64,000 nt of DNA from Siphonodentalium dalli (GCA_032622095.1 CP136069.1:70765319-70829318); one strand, 5' to 3'; counted from the first letter of the stretch, positions 10,978 through 21,510 are shown. The notes: generated by a model not told the origin, from the letters alone. Made by a program: numbers and translations.

Positions 10978-12905
10978 CCCCGTGTGGGCCCGGGGTAGAA
11001 TTGGCCTACCGCCCCACTGCGAGGGGAAATAATCCCCTAATGTGGCACCCTATTTACCGCGGGGTGCATCCCGTTAGGTGTGGTGTTGGAGTCTCGGAGG
11101 TACTGGGACGGTCGTATCACGTGAGACATCGATCTGCGGATACGGCTGAGCTCATGGTCCTCTTTGGTCCCACATGTCTTCAAGACGGGTGGTTCAGTTG
11201 ACCCGGATCAATCAATCGGTTAGTCACACCTCTCAACAGTGTATCAGATTCCGTTTCTGCCATCTGTTCTATTCTGATTCTGGCGTCTAGTTTTGTATTC
11301 TGTTTTTCATGTATGTTTTTTTCTGTCGTGTCATGTCTGTTTGCATTTCGTTTTCATGACTATTAATTGTTTCAATCTCGTACTGATCACGGCTGTCTCA
11401 CTTGTCACTACAGGGCTAGTTGTCGAATATTGTCAAGAGAACTGTATCTGTGATTGATAAAACGCGACAAGGCATAACCGGACAATTAAAATATGTCAAA
11501 CCGATCAATACTGGTCCGCTAAGTGGCTCTCTTCTGATCGAATCTTCAAGAAAAATTCAAGCTGACACTGTTGTGCAATTAACATCTATTGCACACACAC
11601 CAGTGTTAATCACTTCTCACAAGACATTAAATAGTAGCTGAGCTGTGTTGAGATCTTGCGATATAGCTAAGTCAGAGATATTGGCTGAGTCAGCACCACA
11701 GGGAGTTACAGAAATTCGTAGATTTACAAAAACAATGGATGGACATCCCCCGACATTGAAGGTTGGGTATATGAATATGGATTTAAGCACATATGTTCCA
11801 AAGCCATTGCGGTGTTTTAGATGTCAGGGTATGGCTAAGAGTAGAACAATTGTAAAAATAAAGAAACCATATGTAAATGCCGTTCTATTTCTGGTCATTA
11901 TCATACGGATTGTACGAATCTTACAAAATGTCCGAACTGCCAAGGTTCACATTTTGCAATGGATCGTTCATATCCCATTTGGGAATATGAATTCAAGATT
12001 CAATGATGTAAAGCTGAGAAGCATATGTCATATATAGATGTAAGATGTCATCGACCATCCATTCCACAGGTCACATACTCAGCAATCGTATCTACCAAAA
12101 AGTGTGTTCATGCCAGCACTCAGACACAGTGTCAAACAAAAATAATCAGTACAATACTACAAGCAGCAACACAAGTTGATTAGACTGATATCATTCCTGT
12201 TCGAGAACGCGTAGCGCGGGTTATGTATACAGCTTCTGTTGTTGATACATTCCATCCGAAACAATCTATGCAAGTAGATCCTATTGTTCCAAAAGAAAAA
12301 TCGCCTGTTGCCTCGAATCAAAGCTCGTCCAAATCACTCAAACGTTTCGACTCTCAGGAAGAGAGATACATGGTTGAGCTTTCAAGATTTTACCACATTA
12401 TTTCTGTAAAACGGTTAAATCACAAAGATAACGAACAATATGTGTGGGTCGAGGCAGTCTGTTGGGTGAAGGATGACATTATTTCTCACCCATCCGACCG
12501 TCAGCTTGACGCAATGTTAAAGTTCCGTGCCGATTCATCAAATATTATAAATAACTTATCAATGCAAAATCTGATGTTAAGCGCTACTTTACATATTTCG
12601 ATGTGGATACTTCGTAATGTTGTGTTATTTACTTGCTATTTATTATCTATTCTTGTACTACTTTTATACGTTTTATAGTATTATTGCATTGAATTTATAT
12701 TCCTGACTCCAAATGGAAACATTCCTCTTGCGTGCTTTTATTTGTACATAGCTCATTGCATTGTTTTAATCTAATCCACTGTCTGCTTTATATGCACAGT
12801 AGCTTCATTATGGTAGATTGTATACCTGATTCTGCTCTTGATCGTGATATGGCCTAGTAGCTAAAACGACGTTAAACTCTCAATCAATCAATAAATAAAT
12901 AATGT
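10978..12905 (+). mobile_element. Decayed LINE copy lacking ORF2
   Basis: The layout is a GC-rich leader (10978-11400, with gtgggcccggggtagaattg at its start), a broken ORF1 (11420-12678), then a 3' end with gatatggcctagtagctaaa and a tcaatcaatcaataaataaa tail. No endonuclease or reverse transcriptase lies between, so ORF2 was lost or this is an ORF1-only derivative. The 3' tail also ends the relic at 7165-7690. Confidence 0.65.
11420..12678 (+). pseudogene. LINE ORF1 (gag-like, CCHC zinc knuckle), broken
   Basis: The frame runs from about 11420 to a TGA at 11639-11641 and resumes in the same frame at 11645. Recognisable parts are LINE-ORF1-like: GVTEIRRFTK, then VGYMNMDLSTYVPKPLRCF with the start of a cysteine cluster, then in a shifted frame a CCHC-type region (KCPNCQGSHF near 11930). 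A later piece (12223-12678) is Ser/Lys-rich (SNQSSSKSLKRFDSQ) and could be the C-terminal part. The stop in a context fitting a CGA codon suggests CpG decay. ORF1 proteins bind the element RNA; this copy cannot make one. Confidence 0.65.
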
Positions 12906-14285
12906 TCAGTTTGCATCGTTTTAGTGTGTCGACCTCTATATGTCAATACCAAGACCGCAGTCTATTGAAATAAATTGATTATTGACATAAGATATAAGTT
13001 GTAAACAGTGCTCGCATGGATGATGATCTTTGAATATATCATGTTTGGAGCCTTTTGTCAATTTGCCTTTCAGAAATAATTGCCAGTCTAGTTTAGTCGA
13101 TGCCCAATTTGGCGCATCATGTGCAATGAGATCGAATTATTTTAGTATTAGTTAATGTATGGTTTAAGGTTCGTTGATACACCCGCTTCCGTGCATGCAA
13201 TATAGCATTGCACCGTTCGAAACTCTTTTGGTAGAATATTATGGATTAAGATGCGCGTTGTTATCTGTCTATAATGCACACATTGTGTCTGATAACTTTT
13301 ATCCAAACCTACCACTGATGCTATATATAACTACACTCATAACGATATATGTCTGCATGACGCAAAACCGGTACTCGTCTGTGCGTCACCGGGTGTTAGT
13401 AACTTCAACAATTTCATGCCTATCCAATAGTCAAAATGAACAATTTGTACGGCGTAATACGAAACGCCATCATAGATAATCTCCAGAATAAAACAACCAG
13501 GCGGAGGCAGATACGCCGCAACCAGCAAAGAAAGGCTGTTTCAACTTTCAACTCAAAGCGACATGGAATATCCATCACGCTTATAATATCATTATAACCT
13601 CCCGTGTATGCCGGGTCAGACTCGGATGGCACACATTACATAGAAAGAATCAGCGAAAAGATGTCATGTTATTCGTTGCTGTATTACTTTGCGGTTTCAG
13701 AATTGTGTCATGAATTCAACGGTTGATAAAGTGCGTACTGAAACTATTTTCACAATTATTGGACGCCCATGCCCTTACCAGGTGTCAATGCATCTAATAT
13801 AAAATTTTACAAATTGTTAAACTGTACTTATTTGTCATTACTAACAATTGCATTTTTAACAACAAAACTTCATAGAACTGCTGGTGCGGAATAATTGTAA
13901 GAACCAGCATGTGATTTTTTAAACAGAATATTCCCAAAAACCTTAATATGAATGATATTGCATGTGTACCATCAAGGCGAATGCGATAGAATTGCGTATT
14001 ACATCATAGCGCTATAACTGATGTGACGTGGGTGTCAATTGTTGAGAATTCGCAAGTACTGTACATGTATATCAACGCTTGTAACTCAGTTTGGTGCACG
14101 GTAACGTTTGCTAATATACGTTCTTAAGAATTTACCAAGCGACGCATGGCACCAACTATATTGGAAAACACAATCGAAATCAGTCGACAATCACTTTTGG
14201 AAAGATGTACTGGACGCATGAACGCTATATTGTGACAAAAAACAACCAACAAGTACTTCCATGAATATTATGTCATAGCTATATT
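12906..14285. other. Gene-free stretch, left flank of the Ngaro element
   Basis: Only short frames with no recognisable family occur (for example 101 codons at 13174-13479). The sequence ends at the TAAATAC core of the retrotransposon. No repeat array or RNA gene is seen. Confidence 0.45.
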
Positions 14286-14657
14286 TAAATACGCAATCAA
14301 AGGCATCGCGTTTGCTTGCCTTTATACACACGACAGAGACGGGAGCCTTAATTCAAGCGGCCTCTCATAACCGAAGTCGGGTTGGGACCAATGATACGAA
14401 ACCGAAAGTAGGTTAACATTGTTTACATCCGCTTAAAATTATTACAGTAAATTGAACTGCGTGAACTCCGGCTCTTGCACTCTGCGGACAGGCTTTGTCT
14501 TTCGACCAATCACACGGCCGCTTGATTAATCTCTTTTGTTTTGAGTCAATGGATTGGACAACATAATCCGTTAGACGGAGGGAGGTGGAATAACCAGAGA
14601 TAGCGTCACTCTTTGTCTATAATAGTAAACATCGGCTCACACCAAAAACTTTTATCA
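14286..14657 (+). repeat. Split direct repeat A1 (left end)
   Basis: 372 bp that recur as A2 at 21088-21459 with two substitutions. It starts with the TAAATAC core and probably holds the promoter; tctataatagtaaac near 14617 is TATA-like, but no start site can be proved. Confidence 0.9.
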
Positions 14658-14689
14658 ACTTTTTCGTCAATTTATCGATCCTTTATCAC

Positions 14690-14695
14690 GTGAGT
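14690..14695 (+). promoter_or_regulatory. Candidate splice donor in the retrotransposon leader
   Basis: GTGAGT at 14690-14695 follows tatcac, 21 bp before the hydrolase ATG (14716). It could pair with acceptors directly before gag (AG at 16485-16486) or the recombinase (AG at 19481-19482), skipping upstream ORFs. This is inferred from consensus sequence only. Confidence 0.4.
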
Positions 14696-14715
14696 ATTAT
14701 TCCGAGCCATTAATA

Positions 14716-15378
14716 ATGTCCAACACGCGACCTATTCGCATTTTAATCATTGGCCACTCCTACATAGAACGTTTGGGCCGATTTTTATATCATTATGGCG
14801 AACTTTTTGGCGAAAGTTTTTGGCGTCCCCCTTTCCCTAGAGCCTTCGATTTTTCCGATCGTTTACGGTTATCTCGCCTGGGAGTAGAAATAAGAATTGT
14901 GGGCGCAAGTGGGGCAACAATCGAATCGATTAGCTCCCTAGCATGTTCGGTTATTTCCTCCTTCAGGCCAACGATGATCATAATTCAATGTGGAGGTAAT
15001 GACGTAAGTACATTGCGCCCCGATGTCCTGGGTAGCCGACTGGATGATTTGGTCCAGCTACTAGCGAGGCATAACCAGTCAGTACAACATGTATTTGTGT
15101 GTAGTTTACTCCACCGTATTTTGATTTCTTCCAACCCCAAACATAACCATTTCAACATGACTATTGAACAATATAACACCCGGGTTGACATCATTAACCA
15201 ATACTTGGACCCAGTTATAGAAGATACCCAGGGGCTCCATTTTTGGGCTCACCGACGCTTGTCAGGCATTGTGGAGGGTTTCTTCTATGATGGCATCCAC
15301 CTAGACGATGATGGATTGCGGCGTTACATCCGCAACATCAGGGGTATCATTTTGTTCTACATGAACAATTTGTTGTAG
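14716..15378 (+). CDS. SGNH/GDSL-like hydrolase, ORF1 of the Ngaro element
   Basis: The 220-residue ORF is intact. Block I is IIGHSYIERL with the nucleophile Ser15 in GHS. VGASGAT follows at 62-68 (the block II Gly), then QCGGND at 91-96 (block III, GxND), and YDGIHLDDDG at 191-200 with Asp192 and His195 (block V, DxxH). The full catalytic set is therefore present. SGNH enzymes hydrolyse esters of lipids or sugars. Hydrolase-like ORFs are known in some Ngaro-type and other retroelements, but their substrate and role are not established. The ATG at 14716 is the first one after the A1 repeat. There is no signal peptide or membrane segment, so it is probably cytoplasmic. An intact frame next to broken gag and recombinase frames is notable. 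Confidence 0.85.
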   Translation: MSNTRPIRILIIGHSYIERLGRFLYHYGELFGESFWRPPFPRAFDFSDRLRLSRLGVEIRIVGASGATIESISSLACSVISSFRPTMIIIQCGGNDVSTLRPDVLGSRLDDLVQLLARHNQSVQHVFVCSLLHRILISSNPKHNHFNMTIEQYNTRVDIINQYLDPVIEDTQGLHFWAHRRLSGIVEGFFYDGIHLDDDGLRRYIRNIRGIILFYMNNLL

Positions 15379-16487
15379 ACTTCTGTTTCTTTAATTCTTT
15401 GGCGCAAGTTGGATCACACCCCACCCACCCTCCCCTTTTTTACCCTGCCTGCATAAGGAAAGTAGTATCAGAATGGATGGCTTTAGAAATGTTTTACAAG
15501 CATATGCAGTGCTCCCTCTTCAATTTAATTACTGCCCCCCCCCGTAACTAATGATAACACATCTGTGAGGGATTTATATATAGGGTGTACATGTATAGCC
15601 TGTCTAACCATTTTCTTATTTCTAGTTCATGATACACTCAGTCTTGTCCATATATTAGGAGTTCATACACACAGGTTTGTGATGGCGAGCAGTATCGGGC
15701 TGCTTTCCGGCATACCATCACTGTTGCTATCGGTTAAGAATAACACATGTAGCTGCTTACAGCAGTGCTGAGTGACTTTCATTCAGGTGTTTTTTGTTAT
15801 TGGTAATACCCATTATTGCAATTTCAACACATGTAGCTGCTTACTCTCCGGGCCTAAACAGTTTGGGCAGGCATTCGGCTGCATTGAATATTACTGTCTT
15901 TTCAATATAATATATGCCTCAATGGCAAATAGTGTTAATTTTTTTGTTTTCTCTTCTTTTTAATTTCTCCGGAATTAATTATCATGAGGACTATTATGGG
16001 ACGCCGGAGAGTTCTGCAGTGCTGAGAGTTGTTTATTCACAGGTGTTTCCTTCACATATATCACCTATGCAGCTTTTCTGGCAGTACGTAATTTTTAATG
16101 TCTGCCAGCCATACTGAGGCATCGTTTATAACACATGTAGGCATCCTTTATAACACATGTAGCTGCTTTAAACCGCAGTGCTGAGTGACTTCTCATCTCA
16201 TGATCTCAGGTGTAATCTTGTTACTTATGTCGCATGTACCTGCATTAAGCAGGGCTGGCTGATCTACCACCAATTATATTTCATTGATAACACATGTAGC
16301 TGCTTTATAACGCAGTGCTGAGTGACTTTTCATCTCAGGTGTAATTCTTTACTTGAATTAATGGAAATGATAGCATATCAATAAGTTATTAATCATTACC
16401 CTGTATTAAAGCAAATGGATTGTGGAACCATTGAGTACTTTACCAGAATTTTTACCTTTTTCCTGCTGCTAAATTTGTCTTTTCAGC
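15379..16487 (+). repeat. Noncoding spacer with a repeated motif, between hydrolase and gag
   Basis: A composite motif recurs: aacacatgtagctgctt, then gcagtgctgagtgact, then ctcaggtgtaat. Full or partial copies start near 15744, 15829, 16009 (partial), 16131-16156 and 16290. Each full copy ends in CAGGTGT, which resembles a splice donor. The spacer ends with a pyrimidine-rich acceptor-like tract (tttgtcttttcag) directly before the gag ATG. Short runs of C lie at 15419-15440 and 15535. Confidence 0.6.
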
Positions 16488-17925
16488 ATGCCGGGACGTC
16501 CTCGGAAACGGGCAATAAGTACAACTAAGGCTAAGGACAGTCCTACCAGTGTGAAACGAGCCCCTCGGGCAAACCGAAGGAAGTCACCCCAAGACACAAC
16601 ATTACCAAAGCGTAAGCGTGCCACTCGCGGCCGGCCTAGGAATTCGCCGTCTCCAGACCGGAGCACAACATTACCAAAGCGTAAGCGTGCCACTCGCGGC
16701 CGCCCTAGGAAGTCGCCGTCTCCAGACTCGAGTGACCCCAGTGATGCCTCTGACCTGTTGGTTTCCTCTGAGGCACACCCAGTCACTATGGCACAGCCTC
16801 AAATGTGGCATCCTTCTCCAATTGACCAAATGGACACCCCATTGATACCACCGTTCGGGTGTTCATGCCCTTATATAACATGTCAGTACATCATACAGCG
16901 CCATTATGTCAGCCGCAACCAGTATTCACACAAAGCAGGCCAGTCTCCAACCCAATGACGACATGGGCGAATACGAGGCCAATCACCCAGGTCGTCTCCA
17001 GTGTGCCTCCAGCTCCCAGAGGTATTGAGGGAGAAACAATTAATGACATTACTATCAAGGTGCCTTCGAACTGCTCCCCGGAAGTACTGCAACAACATTT
17101 CAATGACTCTCGACGGCAGCGGCAACTACACATCCAACCAGAGGGTAATACCTTTAACTCTACGGTACCTTCAACCCCGCAGCTATTGGCTTCACCTCTG
17201 TGGCGATACCCCTGGATTCAGACATCCCTGCCAAACTGAAGATGAAGGTCTGGGCCCAGGAGTTCGTGGAACTTTCATCCCTCCTGCAGCCTATGCATGG
17301 AGCAAATGATGGCATGTATCAATGCCACATGGAATTTGACCCTCAGGTCGGGGCACCAAGCCTCTTGTGGTCACCAAAGACACCACCTAAGACCACTTTA
17401 TCTATAAATCAATGGCAAAATGCATTTGAGGTTTACATGTTCATTATGGGCCAACGTTTCCCGGATCAGTTGCTGGGCATGATCCAGTATCAATCCTACA
17501 TACGTTATTTAGCATCATGTAACATGGATTGGCGATTTTACGATAACCATTTCAGAAAATTGAAACAAGCTCCGGCAAACCAGCTCACATGGGCCCATAT
17601 TCACTGGGAACTTTACATGAAGGCAGGACCAAATAGTCAGATGCCGTACCAAACACGCGTGCCAAATGCACCAGCATATCAACCTCGCACGCCAAATGCA
17701 CCCTCATATCGTAGAGCTAGACCCACGTCGTCATTATCCTCGGGCACTGATCGTTCTTCTGACAGGGATCGACGTTCTTTCCCCAAGGGTTTCTGCTTTG
17801 TTTATCACTCGGGTTCATACTGTCCAGGTCCTCAAGCATGCCATTACTCTCACAAATGTTTTCGGTGCGACCAAATGCATTCATTCTCGCAATGCCAATC
17901 CCGTAAATATACCAGTAGTAATTAG
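16488..17925 (+). pseudogene. Ngaro gag-like protein, broken by frameshifts
   Basis: The first part (16488 onward) is basic with three GRPR AT-hook-like motifs (residues 3-6, 48-51, 71-74). Two of these lie in a 69-bp tandem duplication (TLPKRKRATRGRPR twice). The reading frame shifts near 16860 and again before 17200, so three frames together cover one protein. The last part (17200-17925, 241 residues) has a conserved-looking core (VWAQEFVELSSLL) and ends in a CCCH zinc finger with perfect C-x8-C-x5-C-x3-H spacing. A second knuckle, CFRCDQMHSFSQC, follows. Gag binds element RNA and packages it. The frame stops at a TAG (17923-17925), but the same frame stays open from there to 18020. Confidence 0.7.
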
Positions 17926-18024
17926 CCTTTTCCTGGGCGCAGCCCTGCCTTCCGGGGCGCTCAGAATGCCACTGCGCAACGACAACCCAGTGGTCACCCC
18001 AATCAAGGCTCAAAAGCTAAATGA

Positions 18025-19575
18025 TTGCTATCTAATTACAATTCCTCCCAGCGCTCTTATCTTGTCAAGGGTTTCAGCGAGGGGTTCAGACTCGGCATTA
18101 CTGGCACCCCCCTATACCATGATTCACCAAATTTGAAATCGGCGTCCGATCTGCCCCTTGTTATTGAAAGGAAAATTTCAAAAGAGCTCGCCGCCAATCG
18201 GCTGTTAGGTCCTTTGTCATTGGATGCTATCCCTTTCCAGCAGTTTGTGATCTCACCAATTGGTGTTGTGCCTAAAAAAGCTCCAAATGAATTTAGAATG
18301 ATCCATAATTTGTCTTACCCAAAAGGGTCATCAGTAAATGACCATATTCCAACCGAACAATCCGCAGTTTCTTATCAAACAGTAGATGATGCGATTAACA
18401 TTCTTCGTAAATTGGGACGTAATTCCTTTATGGCACGGACAGATTTGGAAAATTCTTATAGGGTGGTGCCAGTCCATGTTTTTGATCAGCCCTCGCTGGG
18501 GTTCAAATGGCAAGGTTTCTATTATTTTGACAAATGTCTGCCAATAGGTTGTGCCAGTTCATGTCAACTATTCGAGCGCTTTAGTTCTGCCTTGCACTGG
18601 ATTGCCATCACCAAGTGCTCAATTAAGCATATGGTGCATATGATTGATGACTTTATGATTTTAAATCGCACCGAGGAAGAATGCGCAAAACATCTATCTA
18701 AATTTATCAAACTCTGCAACGCTGTCGGGGCACCTATCTCATCCGATAAAACCTTTCCACCAGCTAATTGCATGTCATTCTTGGGCATTGAATTGGATTC
18801 CAAAGACATGTCAGCGCGTCTTCCAGCTGATAAGTTAACCAAATGCAAATCGTTGATCATGCAACTTTTGCAATGCACAAAGGTGACCCTTAAGCAACTT
18901 CAGTCACTTATCGGCCTCTTAAACTTTACATGTACGGTCATAGTACCTGGTCGGGTTTTTCTAAGGCGCCTCATTAACCTAACTCTTAAAATCAAAAAAC
19001 CGTATCACCAAATAAAGCTTAATCAAAATACTAAAGCAGACCTCCGCCTTTGGCTGGTTTTCCTGGACAATTTCAATGGGAAAAAACTCTTTCTGGACCA
19101 GCAATGGATCTCAAGTCCTAAATTGTGCTTATACACAGACGCGTCTTCTTCCCTCGGCTGTGGTGCATTGTTTGGCTCTGAATGGTTTTCACATGCTTGG
19201 GATGGGGATATGTCCATGTATCACATTACAATTCTAGAACTCTACCCCATCGTCGTTGGGTTGTATATCTGGGGTTACAAGTTAAGAAATAAACGAGTGC
19301 TCTTTTTCTCTGACAACCAAGCCATTGTCACTATCATTAATAAGCAAAGCACCAGGGATACACACATATTACAGCTCCTTCGGAAACTAGTGCTTATTTG
19401 TTTGCGTGAGAATATCCACTTCAGAGCCAAATTTGTACCGGGTAAAGCCAATAAATTAGCCGATTGTCTTTCTCGTTTACAGGTATCAACCTTCAAGCGG
19501 CTGGCACCACATTGTCAGTCCGACCCGATGCCGATTTCACCGGATCTCCATCTCCACAAGTTAATCAAACATTGA
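18025..19575 (+). CDS. Reverse transcriptase-RNase H of the Ngaro element
   Basis: A 516-residue ORF copies element RNA into DNA and degrades the RNA strand. RT landmarks are FRMIHNLSYPKG near 90-101, RTDLENSY with catalytic Asp140, LPIGCASSCQLF at 172-183, and MIDDF with Asp208 and Asp209 (the YxDD box, with I for Y). FLGIELD follows at 252-258. RNase H landmarks are YTDASSSLGCGA with Asp372, ITILEL with Glu405, FFSDNQA with Asp430, and ADCLSR with Asp480, so all catalytic residues are present. It lies in the same frame as the end of gag, separated by TAG (17923) and TGA (18020), so the true start is uncertain; no good ATG lies near 18025. It overlaps the recombinase frame by about 112 bp. 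No protease is seen, as usual for this group. Confidence 0.9.
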   Translation: MLSNYNSSQRSYLVKGFSEGFRLGITGTPLYHDSPNLKSASDLPLVIERKISKELAANRLLGPLSLDAIPFQQFVISPIGVVPKKAPNEFRMIHNLSYPKGSSVNDHIPTEQSAVSYQTVDDAINILRKLGRNSFMARTDLENSYRVVPVHVFDQPSLGFKWQGFYYFDKCLPIGCASSCQLFERFSSALHWIAITKCSIKHMVHMIDDFMILNRTEEECAKHLSKFIKLCNAVGAPISSDKTFPPANCMSFLGIELDSKDMSARLPADKLTKCKSLIMQLLQCTKVTLKQLQSLIGLLNFTCTVIVPGRVFLRRLINLTLKIKKPYHQIKLNQNTKADLRLWLVFLDNFNGKKLFLDQQWISSPKLCLYTDASSSLGCGALFGSEWFSHAWDGDMSMYHITILELYPIVVGLYIWGYKLRNKRVLFFSDNQAIVTIINKQSTRDTHILQLLRKLVLICLRENIHFRAKFVPGKANKLADCLSRLQVSTFKRLAPHCQSDPMPISPDLHLHKLIKH

Positions 19576-20304
19576 ATCTTCTGTTGGGCAACGCCATCGC
19601 CCCCTCAACGCGATCAGCTTATGACCGCGCTTTATCAAAATTCTCTGTCTTTTGTAATGAACTACAGTTGGACCCCTCCCCTCAATTTAATGGTAACATT
19701 ATCTGTTGGTTTGTGGCATACTTATACAATCAGAATTACGCGTTTAAATCCATTGCTTCCACACTGTCAGCTTAGGCATACATCCATAAAATACGTGGTT
19801 TTGAAGACCCCACTCAACTACGCACTGGCCCGGGTGGGTGAAATTTGCCCCCGGTCACTCAAAACTCAAACTGGGGTACTACAAATTGGTGACATCGACT
19901 TCTCGAACATTGATCACGGTAGAATAACTGTAATATTCCGCTCTTTCAAACATTCTTCGGGCAAACCTCATCTCATCACTTTACCATCTATTCCAAATTC
20001 ACCTTGCTGTCCATGCCTTAAACTGCGCTCCTACCTGCATAATCGCAGCAACTTGGCCCCTCAGTCAGGACCACTTTTCATTAACTCGGACGGTACCCCA
20101 GTCCTCCGTTCTCAATTTATAGCACAACTTAATCGTGGCTTGTACAGTCTAGGTTTGTCACCAACTTTATTCAAGGGACACAGTTTTAGAATAGGTGGAT
20201 GTTCTTGGGCTGCCACACAAGGTTTTTCTGATGCTCAGATTCGTATGATGGGAAGATGGAAGTCCGACGCATTTAAGCTTTACATCCGCAGCCCCCCTTT
20301 GTAG
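19464..20304 (+). pseudogene. Ngaro tyrosine recombinase, broken
   Basis: The N-terminal SAM-like part (19464-19775) contains APSTRSAYDRALSKF and CWFVAYLYNQ. It ends at an in-frame TAG (19773-19775). A few recognisable codons continue in that frame (AYIHKIRGFEDPTQ), then homology jumps to another frame at about 19807, starting ALARVGEICP. The usual stretch between them is much too short, so a deletion with frame change is likely. The catalytic part is otherwise good: Arg in ARVGEI, HSFR (His and second Arg), GRW and the nucleophile Tyr in KLYIR near the C-terminus. The enzyme would integrate a circular DNA intermediate. A pyrimidine-rich acceptor-like sequence (tctttctcgtttacag) sits at the start, suggesting spliced expression. 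Confidence 0.85.
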
Positions 20305-20872
20305 TGAATTCTCAATGTTTGGTTACTGCTCGGCCTGCTGGGCCTGGTCGAGCATTCTCATAATCTGTTCTCCGAAATATTCGGGGCATTCACTACAAGC
20401 TTCTTTTGGGGGCCTCTCTAGTAATACCGAGCGGATGTTCGGCTGTAATGGGTCGGACTCCACCCTTCCCCAACTCTCATTACTCATGGTTACCGCTCAA
20501 CTCTATAAACACTTTGCAGTCCTGCTGGGCCTGGACTGTCGCTTTTGGAAACTGGATAGAGCACCGTAATACTAGTACGATAAGTACGTTACTTTAGGGT
20601 ACAGTTGTACTTGTGGCTTTATACAACGTTACCTTCCATCCCTGAAGCCCGGTAGTGGAGTCTCCATCTCAATTAGAGCAGTCCTGCTGGGCCTGGACTG
20701 GTCACACATTGGAATTTCTGGTGTACTCTTCGCCCAGGCTTCAGGGAGGCATATTCTTGCAAAGGACGGTACGCTACCCTTATGTTGTTGCTGGGGGCTT
20801 GGGATTATGTTTTTGCTGGGGGGCTTGGGATTGCATTCTTGGGTGGGCGAGTGCCGATACGAATCGGCTTTG
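20305..20872 (+). repeat. 3' noncoding region of the Ngaro element with internal repeats
   Basis: The motif ctgctgggcctgg occurs three times (near 20336, 20523, 20686), the last two within the longer cagtcctgctgggcctggac. A second pair, tgctgggggcttgggatt, lies near 20790 and 20813. Open frames here cross repeats and are not genes. Confidence 0.6.
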
Positions 20873-21094
20873 GCGGTCTTCATGGCTCGCCCACTTCCTG
20901 TACAGTTTTTTATACATAATACCACATATAAATTGCTTCCGTCCATATATGTTTTCAGTGTACATAATTGTAAATATGTTGTTTTGAGCTATTGTTATTG
21001 TTATACGTCATATACTTAGTGAAAATTATAGCTCATATATATTGCAAAGAGTCTTTGAGCCATTCACTCCCCTCTCTGCCGGGTGTATAAATAC
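20873..21094 (+). repeat. Split direct repeat B1
   Basis: 222 bp that look identical to B2 (21511-21732). It ends in TAAATAC (21088-21094), which is also the start of A2. Confidence 0.9.
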
Positions 21095-21459
21095 GCAATC
21101 AAAGGCATCGCGTTTGCTTGCCTTTATACACACGACAGAGACGGGAGCCTTAATTCAAGCGGCCTCTCATAACCGAAGTCGGGTTGGGACCAATGATACG
21201 AAACCGAAAGTAGGTTAACATTGTTTACATCCGCTTAAAATTATTACAGTAAATTGAACTGCGTGACCTCCGGCTCTTGCACTCTGCGGACAGGCTTTGT
21301 CTTTCGACCAATCACACGGCCGCTTGATTAATCTCTTTTGTTTTGAGTCAATGGATTGGACAACATAATCCGTTAGACGGAGGGAGGTGGAATAACCAGA
21401 GATAGCGTCACTCTTTGTCTATAATAGTAAACATCGGCTCACGCCAAAAACTTTTATCA
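21088..21459 (+). repeat. Split direct repeat A2
   Basis: 372 bp matching A1 with two substitutions. It starts directly in the TAAATAC shared with B1. Confidence 0.9.
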
Positions 21460-21510
21460 CCCACCACCTCCCCTGCTCCACTATTGGTTATCGTTGATGT
21501 GGTGGGCGGC
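21460..21510 (+). other. A2-B2 spacer with short inverted repeat
   Basis: 51 bp starting cccaccacc and ending gatgtggtgggcggc, so the two ends can pair. It is the only sequence between A2 and B2. Confidence 0.6.

Noticed and set aside
10978-11220. tRNA gene or tRNA-derived SINE head
   Set aside because: GC-rich leader next to a LINE ORF1; no tRNA cloverleaf or convincing A/B boxes could be assigned.
14793-15194. Minus-strand open frames over the hydrolase
   Set aside because: Shadows of the SGNH hydrolase reading frame.
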